64,000 nucleotides of DNA. It comes from JAAYLC01 sp964636665. Lineage in GTDB: Bacteria; Bacteroidota; Bacteroidia; Flavobacteriales; Flavobacteriaceae. How positions within the stretch are numbered: position 1 is the first letter of the stretch; each line of letters opens with the position of its first letter. The notes beneath the pieces were generated by a model. The model was given only the letters and a program-made list of their open reading frames with translations. It was not told where the DNA came from and made no database searches. Shown here piece after piece: positions 1 to 8,957 of this stretch. The stretch spans positions 18,917-82,916 of the forward strand of contig CAZWVT010000003.1 of the NCBI GenBank assembly GCA_964636665.1. The letters are read 5' to 3'. Both the position numbers and the translations under genes were made by a program.

Positions 1-353
1 ATAAATGTAAGCAACAACATTCCAAAACCGAAAAAAACTGAAAGAATGAGTCCTAGCGCTGTGTCGGTTTTAAGATGTGTTCGGGTAACAATTTTCCGAA
101 TCCAAAATGCTGCTGTTAATCCACTGATGATTGCGCCCAACAACAAAATTCCCATATCTTTTGTTCCGGTAATCAAAAAAGCAATGGCGATTCCGGGCAA
201 TGCTGCATGGGAAATAGCATCCCCCAGCAAACTCTCTTTCCGGAGAACGGCAAAACTCCCCAACATACCACTCATAGCACCCAATACTGCTGTTCCCAAA
301 GTAATGGTACGCACGGTATAATCAATCCAAAAGAGAGAAAAATATTCCATCAT
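1..353 (-). CDS. Metal ABC transporter permease (MntB/ZnuB/TroC family), 5' part only
   Basis: This is the start of an integral membrane permease that would carry Mn, Zn or Fe across the inner membrane with the ATPase encoded just upstream. The reading frame begins MMEYFSLFWIDYTVRT and runs off the window edge without a stop, giving about 117 residues. It contains hydrophobic segments and a GDAISHAALPG stretch that is typical of the ABC-3 permease family. The start ATG overlaps the ATPase stop (ATGA), so the two are translationally coupled. The metal cannot be told from the sequence. The family call is strong; the C-terminal half is outside the window. Confidence 0.88.
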   Translation of the reverse strand, partial: MMEYFSLFWIDYTVRTITLGTAVLGAMSGMLGSFAVLRKESLLGDAISHAALPGIAIAFLITGTKDMGILLLGAIISGLTAAFWIRKIVTRTHLKTDTALGLILSVFFGFGMLLLTF

Positions 354-1090
354 GGGTTTAGAGCTACTTTGTAGTTGATTCCATAAGTTTTGGTAAGATT
401 TTCATCATTAAAAATATCTTTGATGGGACCGGTTGCAATTTTCTTTACATTGAGAAAAGTAACCCAGTCAAAATATTCAGGAACTGTTTGTAAATCGTGA
501 TGTACAACAATTACAGTTTTCCCATATTTTCGTAATTCTTTGAGAATGTTAATAATGGCGATTTCTGTAGTTGCGTCCACTCCTTGAAGTGGCTCGTCCA
601 TAATATAGATTTCGGCTTCTTGTGCAAGCGCACGGGCAAGAAATACCCGTTGTTGCTGTCCGCCGCTCAATTGGCTTATTTGCCTGTTGCGATAATTGCT
701 CATTCCCACTCGTTCCATGGCTTCTAAAGCAGTTCTTCGTTCTTTGCTTCCCGGACGTTTTATCCATCCGAGTTGGCCATAAGTTCCCATTAAAACAACA
801 TCAAAAACTGTGGTTGGAAAATCCCAATCAACACTTCCTTTTTGTGGAACATAAGCAATGGTTTTTCTGTTCTTTTTATACGGTTTTCCACAAACAGATA
901 CTGTTCCTGCTACAGGTTTTATAATTCCGAGAATGGTTTTAATTAAGGTGGATTTCCCCGCTCCGTTAGGTCCCACAATTGCCATTAACACTCCTTTTGG
1001 AACCGCTAAGTCAATATCCCAAAGAACCGGCTTGTAATCATAAGCTACGGTCAAATCATCTACTTTAATTGCGTATTCATTATTTTTCAT
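350..1090 (-). CDS. Metal ABC transporter ATP-binding protein
   Basis: A 246-residue ATPase that powers the adjacent permease. Visible motifs are Walker A GPNGAGKST (residues 40-48), the signature LSGGQQQR (141-148), Walker B IYIMDEP (161-167) and the switch histidine in VVHHD. Length and motif order fit the MntA/ZnuC/TroB type. The start ATG overlaps the end of the binding-lipoprotein gene by 4 bp, and its own stop overlaps the permease start. All three therefore read as one transcript, probably starting at the upstream regulator gene. Substrate (Mn, Zn or Fe) is undecided. Confidence 0.93.
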   Translation of the reverse strand: MKNNEYAIKVDDLTVAYDYKPVLWDIDLAVPKGVLMAIVGPNGAGKSTLIKTILGIIKPVAGTVSVCGKPYKKNRKTIAYVPQKGSVDWDFPTTVFDVVLMGTYGQLGWIKRPGSKERRTALEAMERVGMSNYRNRQISQLSGGQQQRVFLARALAQEAEIYIMDEPLQGVDATTEIAIINILKELRKYGKTVIVVHHDLQTVPEYFDWVTFLNVKKIATGPIKDIFNDENLTKTYGINYKVALNP

Positions 1091-1989
1091 CGAAGCGCAT
1101 TTACTATGGTTTCTACATTGTACCGATACATCCCAACGTATGTTCCTTCCTCAGTTCTCGGAGTGCCCAAGGAATCGCTGTAGAGAGTGCCGCCGATAGT
1201 TACCTCATGTCCTTGTGATCGTACTGCTGCCTGAAGAGCTTCAATCGTTCTGCGGGGAACTGAATTTTCTACAAAAACAGCTTTTATTTTATGAGTGACG
1301 ATAAAATTGCTCAAATCTCGAACATCCTTGACTCCTGCTTCGGTAATAGTTGAAATTCCTTGAAGCCCTCTTACTTCAAAATCATAAGCTCTGCCAAAAT
1401 AACTGAAAGCATCATGAGCTGTAATCAAAATGCGTTTTTCTAGTGGTATGGATGCAATTATTTGCTTGAGATCTTTGTCTAATTGTATTAGTTTTTGCTG
1501 AAATATTTGGTTATTTTTTTTAAATAAATCAGTGTTTTCAGGATTTGATTCCGAAAGTACTTCTGTGATTTTATCTGAAAATTTTTGAATCAAACGGATA
1601 TCAAACCAAACGTGCGGGTCGTAATTACCGCCGAAGTTTTCCGAAGAAATCAGCTCGTTTTCGGGCAGGAATTCTCCAAGAGATATAATTTTTTGATTTC
1701 CTTCAATCCTAGAAAAAACATCAGATAATTTTCCTTCCAGATGAAGTCCGTTGTAAAAAATAACATCGGCATTGTACAGCTTCATCACATCGCCTTCGCT
1801 GGCTCTGTATAAATGAGGGTCAACACCTGAAACCATCAAATGTTCAAGATCAATAACATCTCCTGCGATTTGGTAAATTATGTCCGAAATAATATTTGTT
1901 GTAGTCACTACGCGAAGCTTGTCTGAAGAAACTTCCGGATTTTTGCATCCAAAAAACATTACAACACAAAAAACTATCCATAAACGCAT
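1087..1989 (-). CDS. Metal-binding lipoprotein of the ABC importer (TroA/ZnuA/MntC family)
   Basis: A 300-residue periplasmic solute-binding lipoprotein. A short signal peptide ends in a lipobox with Cys15 (FFGC). Candidate metal ligands in the family positions are His59 (VDPHLY), His126 (DPHVWFD), His192 (TAHDAF) and Asp272 (YSDSLG), a His3-Asp set. There is no His-rich loop of the kind common in dedicated zinc-binding ZnuA proteins, and together with the MntR-like neighbour this leans towards manganese or iron (inference). Only 11 bp separate it from the regulator gene upstream, so co-transcription is likely. Confidence 0.9.
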   Translation of the reverse strand: MRLWIVFCVVMFFGCKNPEVSSDKLRVVTTTNIISDIIYQIAGDVIDLEHLMVSGVDPHLYRASEGDVMKLYNADVIFYNGLHLEGKLSDVFSRIEGNQKIISLGEFLPENELISSENFGGNYDPHVWFDIRLIQKFSDKITEVLSESNPENTDLFKKNNQIFQQKLIQLDKDLKQIIASIPLEKRILITAHDAFSYFGRAYDFEVRGLQGISTITEAGVKDVRDLSNFIVTHKIKAVFVENSVPRRTIEALQAAVRSQGHEVTIGGTLYSDSLGTPRTEEGTYVGMYRYNVETIVNALR

Positions 1990-2000
1990 AATAATTGGTT

Positions 2001-2657
2001 TTATAAGGTTTCGATAAATAGATTCCCACTTGCCTTTTGTGAAAGCGATATTTTCCTTGTATTATATTCGACAACAACAGAATTGTCAAAAGATTCTTTG
2101 GAGAGGATTTTTATTTCAGTACCGATTTGTATTCCGATTCGATTTAAAAATTGGAGGAAATCTGAAGAAGATTCTTTTACGCCTATACAAGTAACGGTTT
2201 TATTGACTTCAACTTCAGAAAGAAGCTTTTTCTTTATTGGTTTTATCACTCCTTCAGCATTGGGAATGGGATCGCCGTGAGGATCCGTTTCAGGATTGTT
2301 TAAAAAATCGTCAAGTCTGTAAATAAGTTCTTCGGATTGAACATGTTCTAATTGTTCGGCTATTTCATGGACTTCATCCCATTGGAAATTTAACTTTTCA
2401 ACTAAAAAAACTTCCCACAATCGATGTCTTCGAATGACGTTGGTAGCGATTTTTTTTCCTGAATCTGAAAGCAACACGCCTTTGTAACGTTGGTAAAGAA
2501 CTAAATCTTTATCCGATAACCGCCGTATCATGTCAGTAACCGAAGAAGGCTTTGTTTCCATATATTCGGCAATTGCATTTGTATTTACGGCATCTGCAAA
2601 TTCAGCTTCCAGATGATAAATCGACTTTAAATAATTTTCTTCTGCTCTCGTAAGCAT
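2001..2657 (-). CDS. DtxR/MntR-family metal-dependent transcriptional regulator
   Basis: A 218-residue repressor of the DtxR/MntR family. The N-terminal winged helix-turn-helix (about residues 1-65, with NAIAEYMETKPSSVTDMIRRL) is followed by the dimerisation/metal-binding region (EVFLVEKLNFQWDEVHEIAEQLEHV, in two parts here) and a C-terminal FeoA/SH3-like domain from about residue 145. It heads the metal importer operon, so it probably senses the imported metal and represses its own operon. An inverted repeat lies upstream at 2703-2724. Whether the co-repressor is Mn(II) or Fe(II) cannot be read from the sequence. Confidence 0.9.
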   Translation of the reverse strand: MLTRAEENYLKSIYHLEAEFADAVNTNAIAEYMETKPSSVTDMIRRLSDKDLVLYQRYKGVLLSDSGKKIATNVIRRHRLWEVFLVEKLNFQWDEVHEIAEQLEHVQSEELIYRLDDFLNNPETDPHGDPIPNAEGVIKPIKKKLLSEVEVNKTVTCIGVKESSSDFLQFLNRIGIQIGTEIKILSKESFDNSVVVEYNTRKISLSQKASGNLFIETL

Positions 2658-2673
2658 AAAAAATAGATTTGTG

Positions 2674-2681
2674 CAAATATA
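2674..2681 (-). promoter_or_regulatory. Candidate -7 box of the metal regulator/importer operon
   Basis: On the minus strand this reads TATATTTG, matching the Bacteroidota -7 consensus TAnnTTTG, 17 bp upstream of the regulator start. I see no clear TTG -33 element. Confidence 0.4.
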
Positions 2682-2702
2682 ATATTTAAGGCTGGTAATA
2701 TA

Positions 2703-2724
2703 AAATTTAGATAAAGCTAAATTT
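2703..2724. promoter_or_regulatory. Inverted repeat, candidate metal-regulator operator
   Basis: Perfect 8-bp arms AAATTTAG and CTAAATTT are separated by 6 bp (ataaag). The repeat lies between the divergent MntR-like operon and hflX, just upstream of the candidate -7 box. A second, looser repeat (TTACT...AGTAA) follows at about 2730-2752. DtxR-family proteins bind palindromes of about this size, so operator function is plausible. In DNA this AT-rich, chance is a real alternative. Confidence 0.4.
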
Positions 2725-2811
2725 AAAATTTACTAATATAAAAATCAGTAAGATTAAAATCCTTAATTTATAAGCATCACTTTTTTTAATTTTTAGTTTA
2801 TCTTGGTAGCC

Positions 2812-4023
2812 ATGATTGAAGAAACAAACAGAGAATACGAAAAAACCGTTCTGATTGGGCTTATTACGCCTTTGCAGGATGAAGCCACGAGCAAGGAATA
2901 TATGGACGAACTTGAATTTCTGGCTTATACGGCCGGAGGTGAAGTTTTTAAAAGATTTTCCCAACGTTTGGATGTGCCGAATCCCAAAACTTTTATAGGA
3001 TCCGGAAAATTGGAAGAAGTGCGTAATTATGTGGTGGAGTACGATATCGATACAGCTATTTTTGACGACGAACTTTCTCCGGCACAGCAAAAGAATATCG
3101 AACGATTCCTTGAGTGTAAGGTGGTGGATCGGACGAATTTGATTTTAGACATATTTGCACAGCGCGCAAAAACGAGTTATGCCCGAACTCAAGTTGAATT
3201 GGCGCAATATGAATACATGCTTCCCCGTTTGGCAGGAATGTGGACGCACTTGGAAAGGCAACGTGGAGGAATTGGAATGCGCGGTCCCGGAGAGCGAGAA
3301 ATTGAAACCGACCGTCGAATTGTGCGGGACAGAATCGCACTACTTAAAGAAAGACTTCGAAAAATTGACCGACAAATGGAAGTGCAACGTGGCAATCGCG
3401 GTTCGTTGGTTCGTGTAGCTTTAGTAGGATATACCAATGTCGGAAAATCTACCTTGATGAATGTGCTCAGCAAAAGTGAAGTTTTTGCCGAAGACAAATT
3501 GTTTGCCACCTTAGATACAACCGTTCGTAAAGTCGTTATCGGTAATTTGCCATTTTTATTGACAGATACCGTAGGATTTATTAGAAAGCTTCCCACTCAG
3601 TTGGTTGAATCTTTTAAAGGAACTTTGGATGAAGTACGAGAAGCAGATTTGTTGTTGCATGTTGTGGATATTTCACATCCGTCTTTTGAACATCATATAG
3701 ACTCGGTTAATGTGGTTTTGAAAGAAATCAATGCAGCTGAAAAACCTACATTGATGGTGTTTAATAAAATCGATGCGTACAAACAGGAAGAAATTAAATC
3801 GGATGATTTGACAACGGAACGTAATGCAACTCATTATACACTTTCAGAATGGCAGCAAACTTGGATGGCGCGTGCTGATGGAGATGCTATTTTTATCTCG
3901 GCCTTAAACAAAGAAAATATCGATGAATTTCGGGAAATGGTGTACAAACGCGTAAAAGAAATTCACGTTACTCGTTTTCCTTACAACGATTTCTTATTTG
4001 ATTATTATGATGAGGAGGAATAA
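2812..4023 (+). CDS. hflX: Ribosome-associated GTPase HflX
   Basis: A 403-residue GTPase of the HflX family, which in other bacteria splits or rescues stalled 70S ribosomes. An N-terminal HflX domain containing GGEVFKRFSQR and GSGKLEE is followed by a coiled region with the glycine-rich GGIGMRGPGERE, then the G domain with G1 GYTNVGKST, G3 DTVGF and G4 NKID. The start is placed at the ATG at 2812 because it is a standard codon that gives the usual family N-terminus. An in-frame TTG nine bases upstream (2803) is less likely. The gene is divergent from the metal operon and convergent with radA. Confidence 0.95.
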   Translation: MIEETNREYEKTVLIGLITPLQDEATSKEYMDELEFLAYTAGGEVFKRFSQRLDVPNPKTFIGSGKLEEVRNYVVEYDIDTAIFDDELSPAQQKNIERFLECKVVDRTNLILDIFAQRAKTSYARTQVELAQYEYMLPRLAGMWTHLERQRGGIGMRGPGEREIETDRRIVRDRIALLKERLRKIDRQMEVQRGNRGSLVRVALVGYTNVGKSTLMNVLSKSEVFAEDKLFATLDTTVRKVVIGNLPFLLTDTVGFIRKLPTQLVESFKGTLDEVREADLLLHVVDISHPSFEHHIDSVNVVLKEINAAEKPTLMVFNKIDAYKQEEIKSDDLTTERNATHYTLSEWQQTWMARADGDAIFISALNKENIDEFREMVYKRVKEIHVTRFPYNDFLFDYYDEEE

Positions 4024-4047
4024 CTCCGATAAATATCCGCAGGTAAA

Positions 4048-5409
4048 TCAATCAAAAAGATGACGTACTAAATCATGAACTTTTCCCAGCCTGATGATAT
4101 TTATATGGAATTTATTTTTAGGAACTTTGCTGTATTTTGAAATGACAATGGTATGAAATCCAAGTTTTTCTGCTTCTAAAATCCTTTGTTCAATTCGAGT
4201 TACGGGTCTTACTTCCCCTGCCAAACCAATTTCTGCTGCAAAACACATACGTTTGTTAATAGCAATGTCAACATTTGAGGATAATACAGCAGCAGTTACA
4301 GCTAAATCAATAGCAGGGTCGTCAATGCTGATTCCTCCGGTAATATTTAAAAATACATCCTTGGCTCCCAATTTGAATCCTGCACGTTTTTCAAGAACAG
4401 CGAGAAGCATGTTTAACCGTTTGGCATTATATCCTGTTGCGCTTCGCTGCGGAGTTCCATAAACTGCACTGCTAACCAAGGCTTGAATTTCAATCATCAA
4501 AGGACGCATTCCTTCAAGTGTGGCAGCGATGGCTGTTCCGCTTAAATCTTCTTGATTTTCGGAAATCAGTATTTCTGACGGGTTTGAAACTTCTCGCAAA
4601 CCATTGCCTTGCATTTCAAAAATCCCCAGTTCATTAGTACTTCCAAAGCGGTTTTTATGAGCGCGCAAAATTCGGTAAAGATGACTCCGGTCTCCCTCAA
4701 ATTGAAGAACGGTATCAACCATATGTTCCAATACTTTGGGACCTGCAATATTTCCGTCTTTGGTTATGTGGCCAATCAGAATGACCGGTGTGTTTGTCTC
4801 TTTTGCAAATTTGATTAATTCTGTCGCTGTTTCTCGAATTTGAGAAATGGTGCCTGCGCTGCTTTCAATATAATCTGTGTGCAAGGTTTGTATGGAGTCG
4901 ATAACAACAATATCGGGTTGCAAATCTTCGATGTTTCTAAAAATATTTTGCGTTTTTGTTTCTGTAAGTATAAAACACTGATTAGAATTCGGGTAAATGC
5001 GTTCTGCTCGCATTTTTATTTGCTGCGCACTTTCTTCACCTGAAACATAAAGCGTTTTGTAGGGAAGTTTTAAAGCAATCTGGAGCATAAGCGTACTTTT
5101 TCCGATACCGGGTTCTCCACCCAAAAGCGTAAGCGAACCGGCTACCAAACCGCCGCCAAGAATCCGGTTGAGCTCTTCGCTTCCCGTATTGATTCTCGCA
5201 TGTGTTTCACTTGATATTTCTGAAAGTAATTGTGGTTTAGAGACACGTTGGGAAGAATTACTTGAAGATTTCCAAGCAGCTTTTTCTTCTTTCTGAATAA
5301 TTTCTTCGGAAATGGTATTCCACTCTTTACAAGAAGTGCATTGTCCTTGCCATTTTGCAAATTGAGCACCGCAGTTTTGACAGAAAAATGTAGTTTTAAT
5401 TTTGGTCAA
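4048..5409 (-). CDS. radA: DNA repair and recombination ATPase RadA
   Basis: A 453-residue RecA-like ATPase that drives branch migration of recombination intermediates. Diagnostic features are an N-terminal C4 zinc finger (Cys10, Cys13, Cys24, Cys27), Walker A GGEPGIGKST (97-106), the RadA-specific KNRFG motif, and a C-terminal Lon-protease-like domain. It is the last gene of a minus-strand run and lies 40 bp after the esterase-like gene. A TATCTTTG box (minus strand, 5432-5439) may give it its own promoter, though without a clear -33 element. Length and domains are normal. Confidence 0.97.
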   Translation of the reverse strand: MTKIKTTFFCQNCGAQFAKWQGQCTSCKEWNTISEEIIQKEEKAAWKSSSNSSQRVSKPQLLSEISSETHARINTGSEELNRILGGGLVAGSLTLLGGEPGIGKSTLMLQIALKLPYKTLYVSGEESAQQIKMRAERIYPNSNQCFILTETKTQNIFRNIEDLQPDIVVIDSIQTLHTDYIESSAGTISQIRETATELIKFAKETNTPVILIGHITKDGNIAGPKVLEHMVDTVLQFEGDRSHLYRILRAHKNRFGSTNELGIFEMQGNGLREVSNPSEILISENQEDLSGTAIAATLEGMRPLMIEIQALVSSAVYGTPQRSATGYNAKRLNMLLAVLEKRAGFKLGAKDVFLNITGGISIDDPAIDLAVTAAVLSSNVDIAINKRMCFAAEIGLAGEVRPVTRIEQRILEAEKLGFHTIVISKYSKVPKNKFHINIIRLGKVHDLVRHLFD

Positions 5410-5449
5410 AATGTTTTATTAGGATACACATCAAAGATAAAGATATTTT

Positions 5450-6595
5450 TTACTCATGCTTTAATTTAATTGCATCGGCGCGATTTAATAACGATTCCAC
5501 TGTTATGAAGTCAACATTCTCTTTTCCAAAACTATTTCTAAAAGTTCGAATAGCCTGATTGTATTTTCCGGTTTCTTCGTAATATCTGCCCACATAATAA
5601 TTGCCAAGTGTTTTTTCGGGATATTGTTTTAAGCAAAGTTTGCCTAATTTTTCTAATTCTTCCCATCTTTTTCTGTGTTCAACAGCGGAGCCAATAGCTA
5701 ATATATCCTGAATCCGAATATCATTTTTTAAACCAAACAAATCTTTAATTACTTCGTATTTGTTTACTAAATAATCATAAAGTGGTGTTTCGAGCGTCAA
5801 TAAAACGTCATCGTATTCTTGTTTTGTTATGGGTTTGTAAACTGAAAATATACGTTCTAAAGCAACGGGAATTCCTTGACTGACCAAAGTGTAGTGATTG
5901 GCACTTTCAAAATTGTTGTAATAGTAATAGAAAAAATCTGATTTTAAGTTGTTTAGCATCAAATTTAATCTTTCCGTGTCTTCTTTTAATCTGATTACGT
6001 CATTTTGAGCGGTAGCCAAGTAATAAAAAATTTTCTTTCTGATATGTGGAATTCTTTCTGTGATTCGTTCTTCCATCATTGGCGATAAGTCCGGACTGAA
6101 TATGATAAATCCATCAAATAAAACGAAATCTTTAAACAAATAATAATTTAAAAAATTTGCGGTAACATCGTGTCCGACTGCAATAACAAATTTTGCAGTA
6201 CGATATTCTTTATCGAGATAGGGCATCAGTTCCATACCGATAAATTCAAAAAAATCTTCACCTTTATCTATTGGCAAAAAGGTAACCTCATCGTAGGAAG
6301 TGTCATCGTAACGAGATTGTCCCTGCATAATTCCTACTACAATCGATTCGGGAATATCTTCCCAATAACTTAAATAATCAATATTTCCGGCAACGGGCTC
6401 AAAAAGATAGTCGCCGTCAAGAACCACAACAATGGGATATTGCTTTTTGGTGTTCTTCTCATAATTTCGCGGGAGTTGAATCTTTATTCGCCTGGTTTCA
6501 TTTAAAATTTTCGATTGAAATTCTTTGTAAATATGTTGTGAATTAACCGGAATACAGAAACAAATCAATGAGATAAAGAATAGTACTTTAGACAT
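5450..6595 (-). CDS. Secreted esterase-like alpha/beta-hydrolase-fold protein lacking the nucleophile serine
   Basis: A 381-residue protein with an N-terminal signal peptide (residues 1-19, ending VNSQ), so it is probably periplasmic or outer-membrane associated. Residues 30-260 resemble the Fes/esterase-D family: an early RRIKIQLPRNYE strand, VVVLDGDYLF, then the nucleophile-elbow region. The expected GHSxG reads AVGHDVTAN, with Asp in place of Ser. The C-terminal 100 residues look like TPR helices (KTLGNYYVGRYYEETGKYNQ, then AIRTFRNSF). The fold assignment is moderate. The lost serine suggests a non-catalytic or binding role (inference). Confidence 0.72.
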   Translation of the reverse strand: MSKVLFFISLICFCIPVNSQHIYKEFQSKILNETRRIKIQLPRNYEKNTKKQYPIVVVLDGDYLFEPVAGNIDYLSYWEDIPESIVVGIMQGQSRYDDTSYDEVTFLPIDKGEDFFEFIGMELMPYLDKEYRTAKFVIAVGHDVTANFLNYYLFKDFVLFDGFIIFSPDLSPMMEERITERIPHIRKKIFYYLATAQNDVIRLKEDTERLNLMLNNLKSDFFYYYYNNFESANHYTLVSQGIPVALERIFSVYKPITKQEYDDVLLTLETPLYDYLVNKYEVIKDLFGLKNDIRIQDILAIGSAVEHRKRWEELEKLGKLCLKQYPEKTLGNYYVGRYYEETGKYNQAIRTFRNSFGKENVDFITVESLLNRADAIKLKHE

Positions 6596-6654
6596 ATTTG
6601 TTGATATCTTTATTGTTAATTCAAAATAAAACGAAAAGATAACAAATTTAATTG

Positions 6655-7614
6655 TTAAATTTTATTGTAAATCGGAAGAATTAATAATGCAAAGATGCCG
6701 AGAATTAACAGGGAAAGAATGTTGGAAGTCCATACAATCCATCCGATGGCTATTCCAACCGTTTTTGAAACTTCAAAAACATATAAAATGGCAGCCATCG
6801 CAACCGGATAAGCTCCAAATCCGTTATGCGTCAGTGTAAGTGTAAAACTGCCTACCACAAAGGAAATAATGACGACTCCAAAAGGGATTGCCGCTGTGGT
6901 GGGCAGTGCTAAAAAAGCGGCATAAAAAGACAGTACGTATAGAATCCAAATCAGTAGTGATAAAATAATAAATTCTGCATTTCGGCGCATTTTTAAAATG
7001 CTGAAAAAACCTTCTTTAAGCCCAAAAACAAATTTTTTTATCCGTTGGTTGATTTTAGATTTTGAAAAAAGTATGTATAAAGGAATACTGATGGCAATAA
7101 CAGCAATTGCAATGAGTATTTTGGTGAATAGCGAGACAGGAATGTAATCTTTTATGTAGTTAAAAAGTTTGTCATATTCTAAGCTTAGTGCCAATCCGGT
7201 AAATAACAATAATAAAATCAAATCGACAACCCGTTCACTAATGATGGTTCCAAAACCTTTCTGAAATGGAACTTTTTCGTATTTATCCAAAACGATAGCT
7301 CGGGATACTTCTCCGCTTCTCGGAATAAAAATATTAAACAAATACCCAACCGATAACGCCAGAAAATTATTGAAGATTCGCGGTTTATAGCCCATCGGTT
7401 CCAAAAGCAGATTCCAACGGTATGCACGAACAAGATGACTAAGAAAACTGATAAAAACGGAAAGGAATACATATCCGTATGTGGCTTTTGAAAAAAAAGC
7501 TTTTGTTTCCTTAAGTTGTTCCTCTGAAAAAGATGTGAAAGTGTACCAAATTAAAAATATTCCAAGAGCAAGTGGAAGAATTATTTGCAATGCTTTGGAA
7601 AGTGTTTTGTTCAC
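6655..7614 (-). CDS. Lysylphosphatidylglycerol synthase transmembrane (YbhN/UPF0104) family membrane protein
   Basis: A 319-residue polytopic membrane protein with about eight hydrophobic segments. It carries the family signature region SVGYLFNIFIPRSGEVSRA (around residues 88-106), and the C-terminal LTLTHNGFGAYPVAMAAI is also typical. It resembles the membrane half of MprF without the synthase domain, so lipid flipping or transport is possible but unproven here. The start is a GTG placed directly after the panD stop (TAA then GTG, no gap), which implies tight coupling to panD. Confidence 0.85.
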   Translation of the reverse strand: MNKTLSKALQIILPLALGIFLIWYTFTSFSEEQLKETKAFFSKATYGYVFLSVFISFLSHLVRAYRWNLLLEPMGYKPRIFNNFLALSVGYLFNIFIPRSGEVSRAIVLDKYEKVPFQKGFGTIISERVVDLILLLLFTGLALSLEYDKLFNYIKDYIPVSLFTKILIAIAVIAISIPLYILFSKSKINQRIKKFVFGLKEGFFSILKMRRNAEFIILSLLIWILYVLSFYAAFLALPTTAAIPFGVVIISFVVGSFTLTLTHNGFGAYPVAMAAILYVFEVSKTVGIAIGWIVWTSNILSLLILGIFALLILPIYNKI

Positions 7615-7965
7615 TTATTGCAGGAGGTTTGTTTGTTCATCAGGAAACACCAAAGCAGGTTTGAAATTTTTGGCTTCATCTGCATCCATAAGTGCATAAG
7701 TGATTAAAATCAAAACATCTCCGGGAGCTACTTTTCGTGCAGCTGCACCGTTTAGTGTAATTTCACCACTTCCGCGAGGACCGGGAATAACATAGGTTTC
7801 AAGGCGTTCTCCGTTGTTGTTGTTTACCACTTGGATTTTTTCGCCTTCAATAATATTAGCAGCATCCATCAAATCTTCATCAATGGTAATGCTGCCGATG
7901 TAATTTAAATTGGCGCCCGTTACTCGTACTCGATGAATTTTGGATTTTACTATATGTAATAACAT
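7615..7965 (-). CDS. panD: Aspartate 1-decarboxylase PanD
   Basis: A 116-residue pyruvoyl-dependent enzyme that makes beta-alanine from aspartate for pantothenate and coenzyme A synthesis. The self-cleavage site is visible as YIGSITID: cleavage between Gly24 and Ser25 would create the pyruvoyl group. N-terminal residues Lys9 and Arg12 and the later [20 protein letters not shown] match the family. It lies 15 bp after panC, so the two consecutive pantothenate steps are co-expressed. Confidence 0.97.
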   Translation of the reverse strand: MLLHIVKSKIHRVRVTGANLNYIGSITIDEDLMDAANIIEGEKIQVVNNNNGERLETYVIPGPRGSGEITLNGAAARKVAPGDVLILITYALMDADEAKNFKPALVFPDEQTNLLQ

Positions 7966-7980
7966 AAGAAATTATAAAAA

Positions 7981-8829
7981 TTAATATAAAGCAATATTGT
8001 CAATTAATCTTACTCCACCTATAAAAACAGCTATAAAAGCACGATATCTTTTATTTGATTCTTTTATTTTGATAGATTGTAAGGTTTCTTCGTCAGCAAT
8101 TTGAAAATATTCCAATTTCATATTTGATTGCGACAAAAATCGTTCCGTAACGAGTTCGTTTAATTCCTGAATGTTTTTGGAATTAAAATTTTCCTTTACT
8201 TCCGTTAAAATTTGATAGATAATGGCAGCGTTTTTCCTTTCTTCAGCCGACAATCTTTCATTTCTCGAACTCATTGCCAAGCCGTTGTTCTCTCTGACAA
8301 TAGGGCAGTTTACAATTGAAACTTTCATCCCGTTTTGCTGTACCATTTTTCGCACAATCTGCAATTGTTGAAAGTCTTTTTCTCCAAAATAAGCTTTGTT
8401 TGGATTGATAATCTCAAATAATTTGGAAACAACGGTTGCTACCCCATCAAAATGGCCTTTGCGGTGTTTTCCTTCCATTTCATTTTCAAGATTGTCAAAA
8501 AAATAAGATTCAGAGGTAAGTCCATTTTCATAAATATTATTGATTGAAGGCGTAAAAACAATCAATTTAGAATCGTGAGGTTTCAGTAATGAAATATCTT
8601 TTTCTATGTTTTTGGGATATTTTTCTAAATCTGCGGGGTTGTCAAACTGTGTCGGATTTACAAAAATACTCACTACCGTAATGTCATTGTCTGCAACCGA
8701 TTTTTCAACCAGTGACAAATGACCAATATGCAATGCACCCATTGTGGGAACAAAACCAATAGAAAGTTGTTGGTTTTGCAGTTTTGCCAAATGCTGCATC
8801 AGGGATTTTTTCTCTGTAAAGGTGAGCAT
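7981..8829 (-). CDS. panC: Pantothenate synthetase PanC
   Basis: An ATP-dependent ligase joining pantoate and beta-alanine. Motifs are PTMGALHIGHLSLV (the HIGH-type ATP site), SIFVNPTQF, GEKDFQQL and SSRNERL. I chose the ATG at 8829 (282 residues). It gives the normal family N-terminus, and a candidate -7 box (TAATTTTG on the minus strand, 8848-8855) lies just upstream and would leave the in-frame ATG at 8865 outside the transcript. It is followed by panD in the same direction. Confidence 0.95.
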   Translation of the reverse strand: MLTFTEKKSLMQHLAKLQNQQLSIGFVPTMGALHIGHLSLVEKSVADNDITVVSIFVNPTQFDNPADLEKYPKNIEKDISLLKPHDSKLIVFTPSINNIYENGLTSESYFFDNLENEMEGKHRKGHFDGVATVVSKLFEIINPNKAYFGEKDFQQLQIVRKMVQQNGMKVSIVNCPIVRENNGLAMSSRNERLSAEERKNAAIIYQILTEVKENFNSKNIQELNELVTERFLSQSNMKLEYFQIADEETLQSIKIKESNKRYRAFIAVFIGGVRLIDNIALY

Positions 8830-8886
8830 AAATTTTTTTTGAGCGGGCAAAATTAATATATTCAAGGCAATCTACATAAAATTTCG

Positions 8887-8894
8887 TAATTTTG
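8887..8894 (+). promoter_or_regulatory. Candidate -7 box for the glycogen-synthase-like/DUF4270/glmS operon
   Basis: TAATTTTG matches TAnnTTTG and lies 63 bp before the first gene of the operon, in the divergent region with panC. No good -33 TTG is seen at the usual spacing. Confidence 0.4.
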
Positions 8895-8957
8895 CATGTT
8901 TTTAAAATGTACACATAACATTCAACGTTATATTAAATCCCAAAAAAATTAAATTAG

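Noticed and set aside
2803..2811. TTG start for hflX.
   Set aside because: An ATG nine bases later gives the usual N-terminus.
2707..3090. A 127-codon minus-strand frame over the start of hflX.
   Set aside because: It is a shadow of hflX, with no family features, and it runs through the divergent promoter region.
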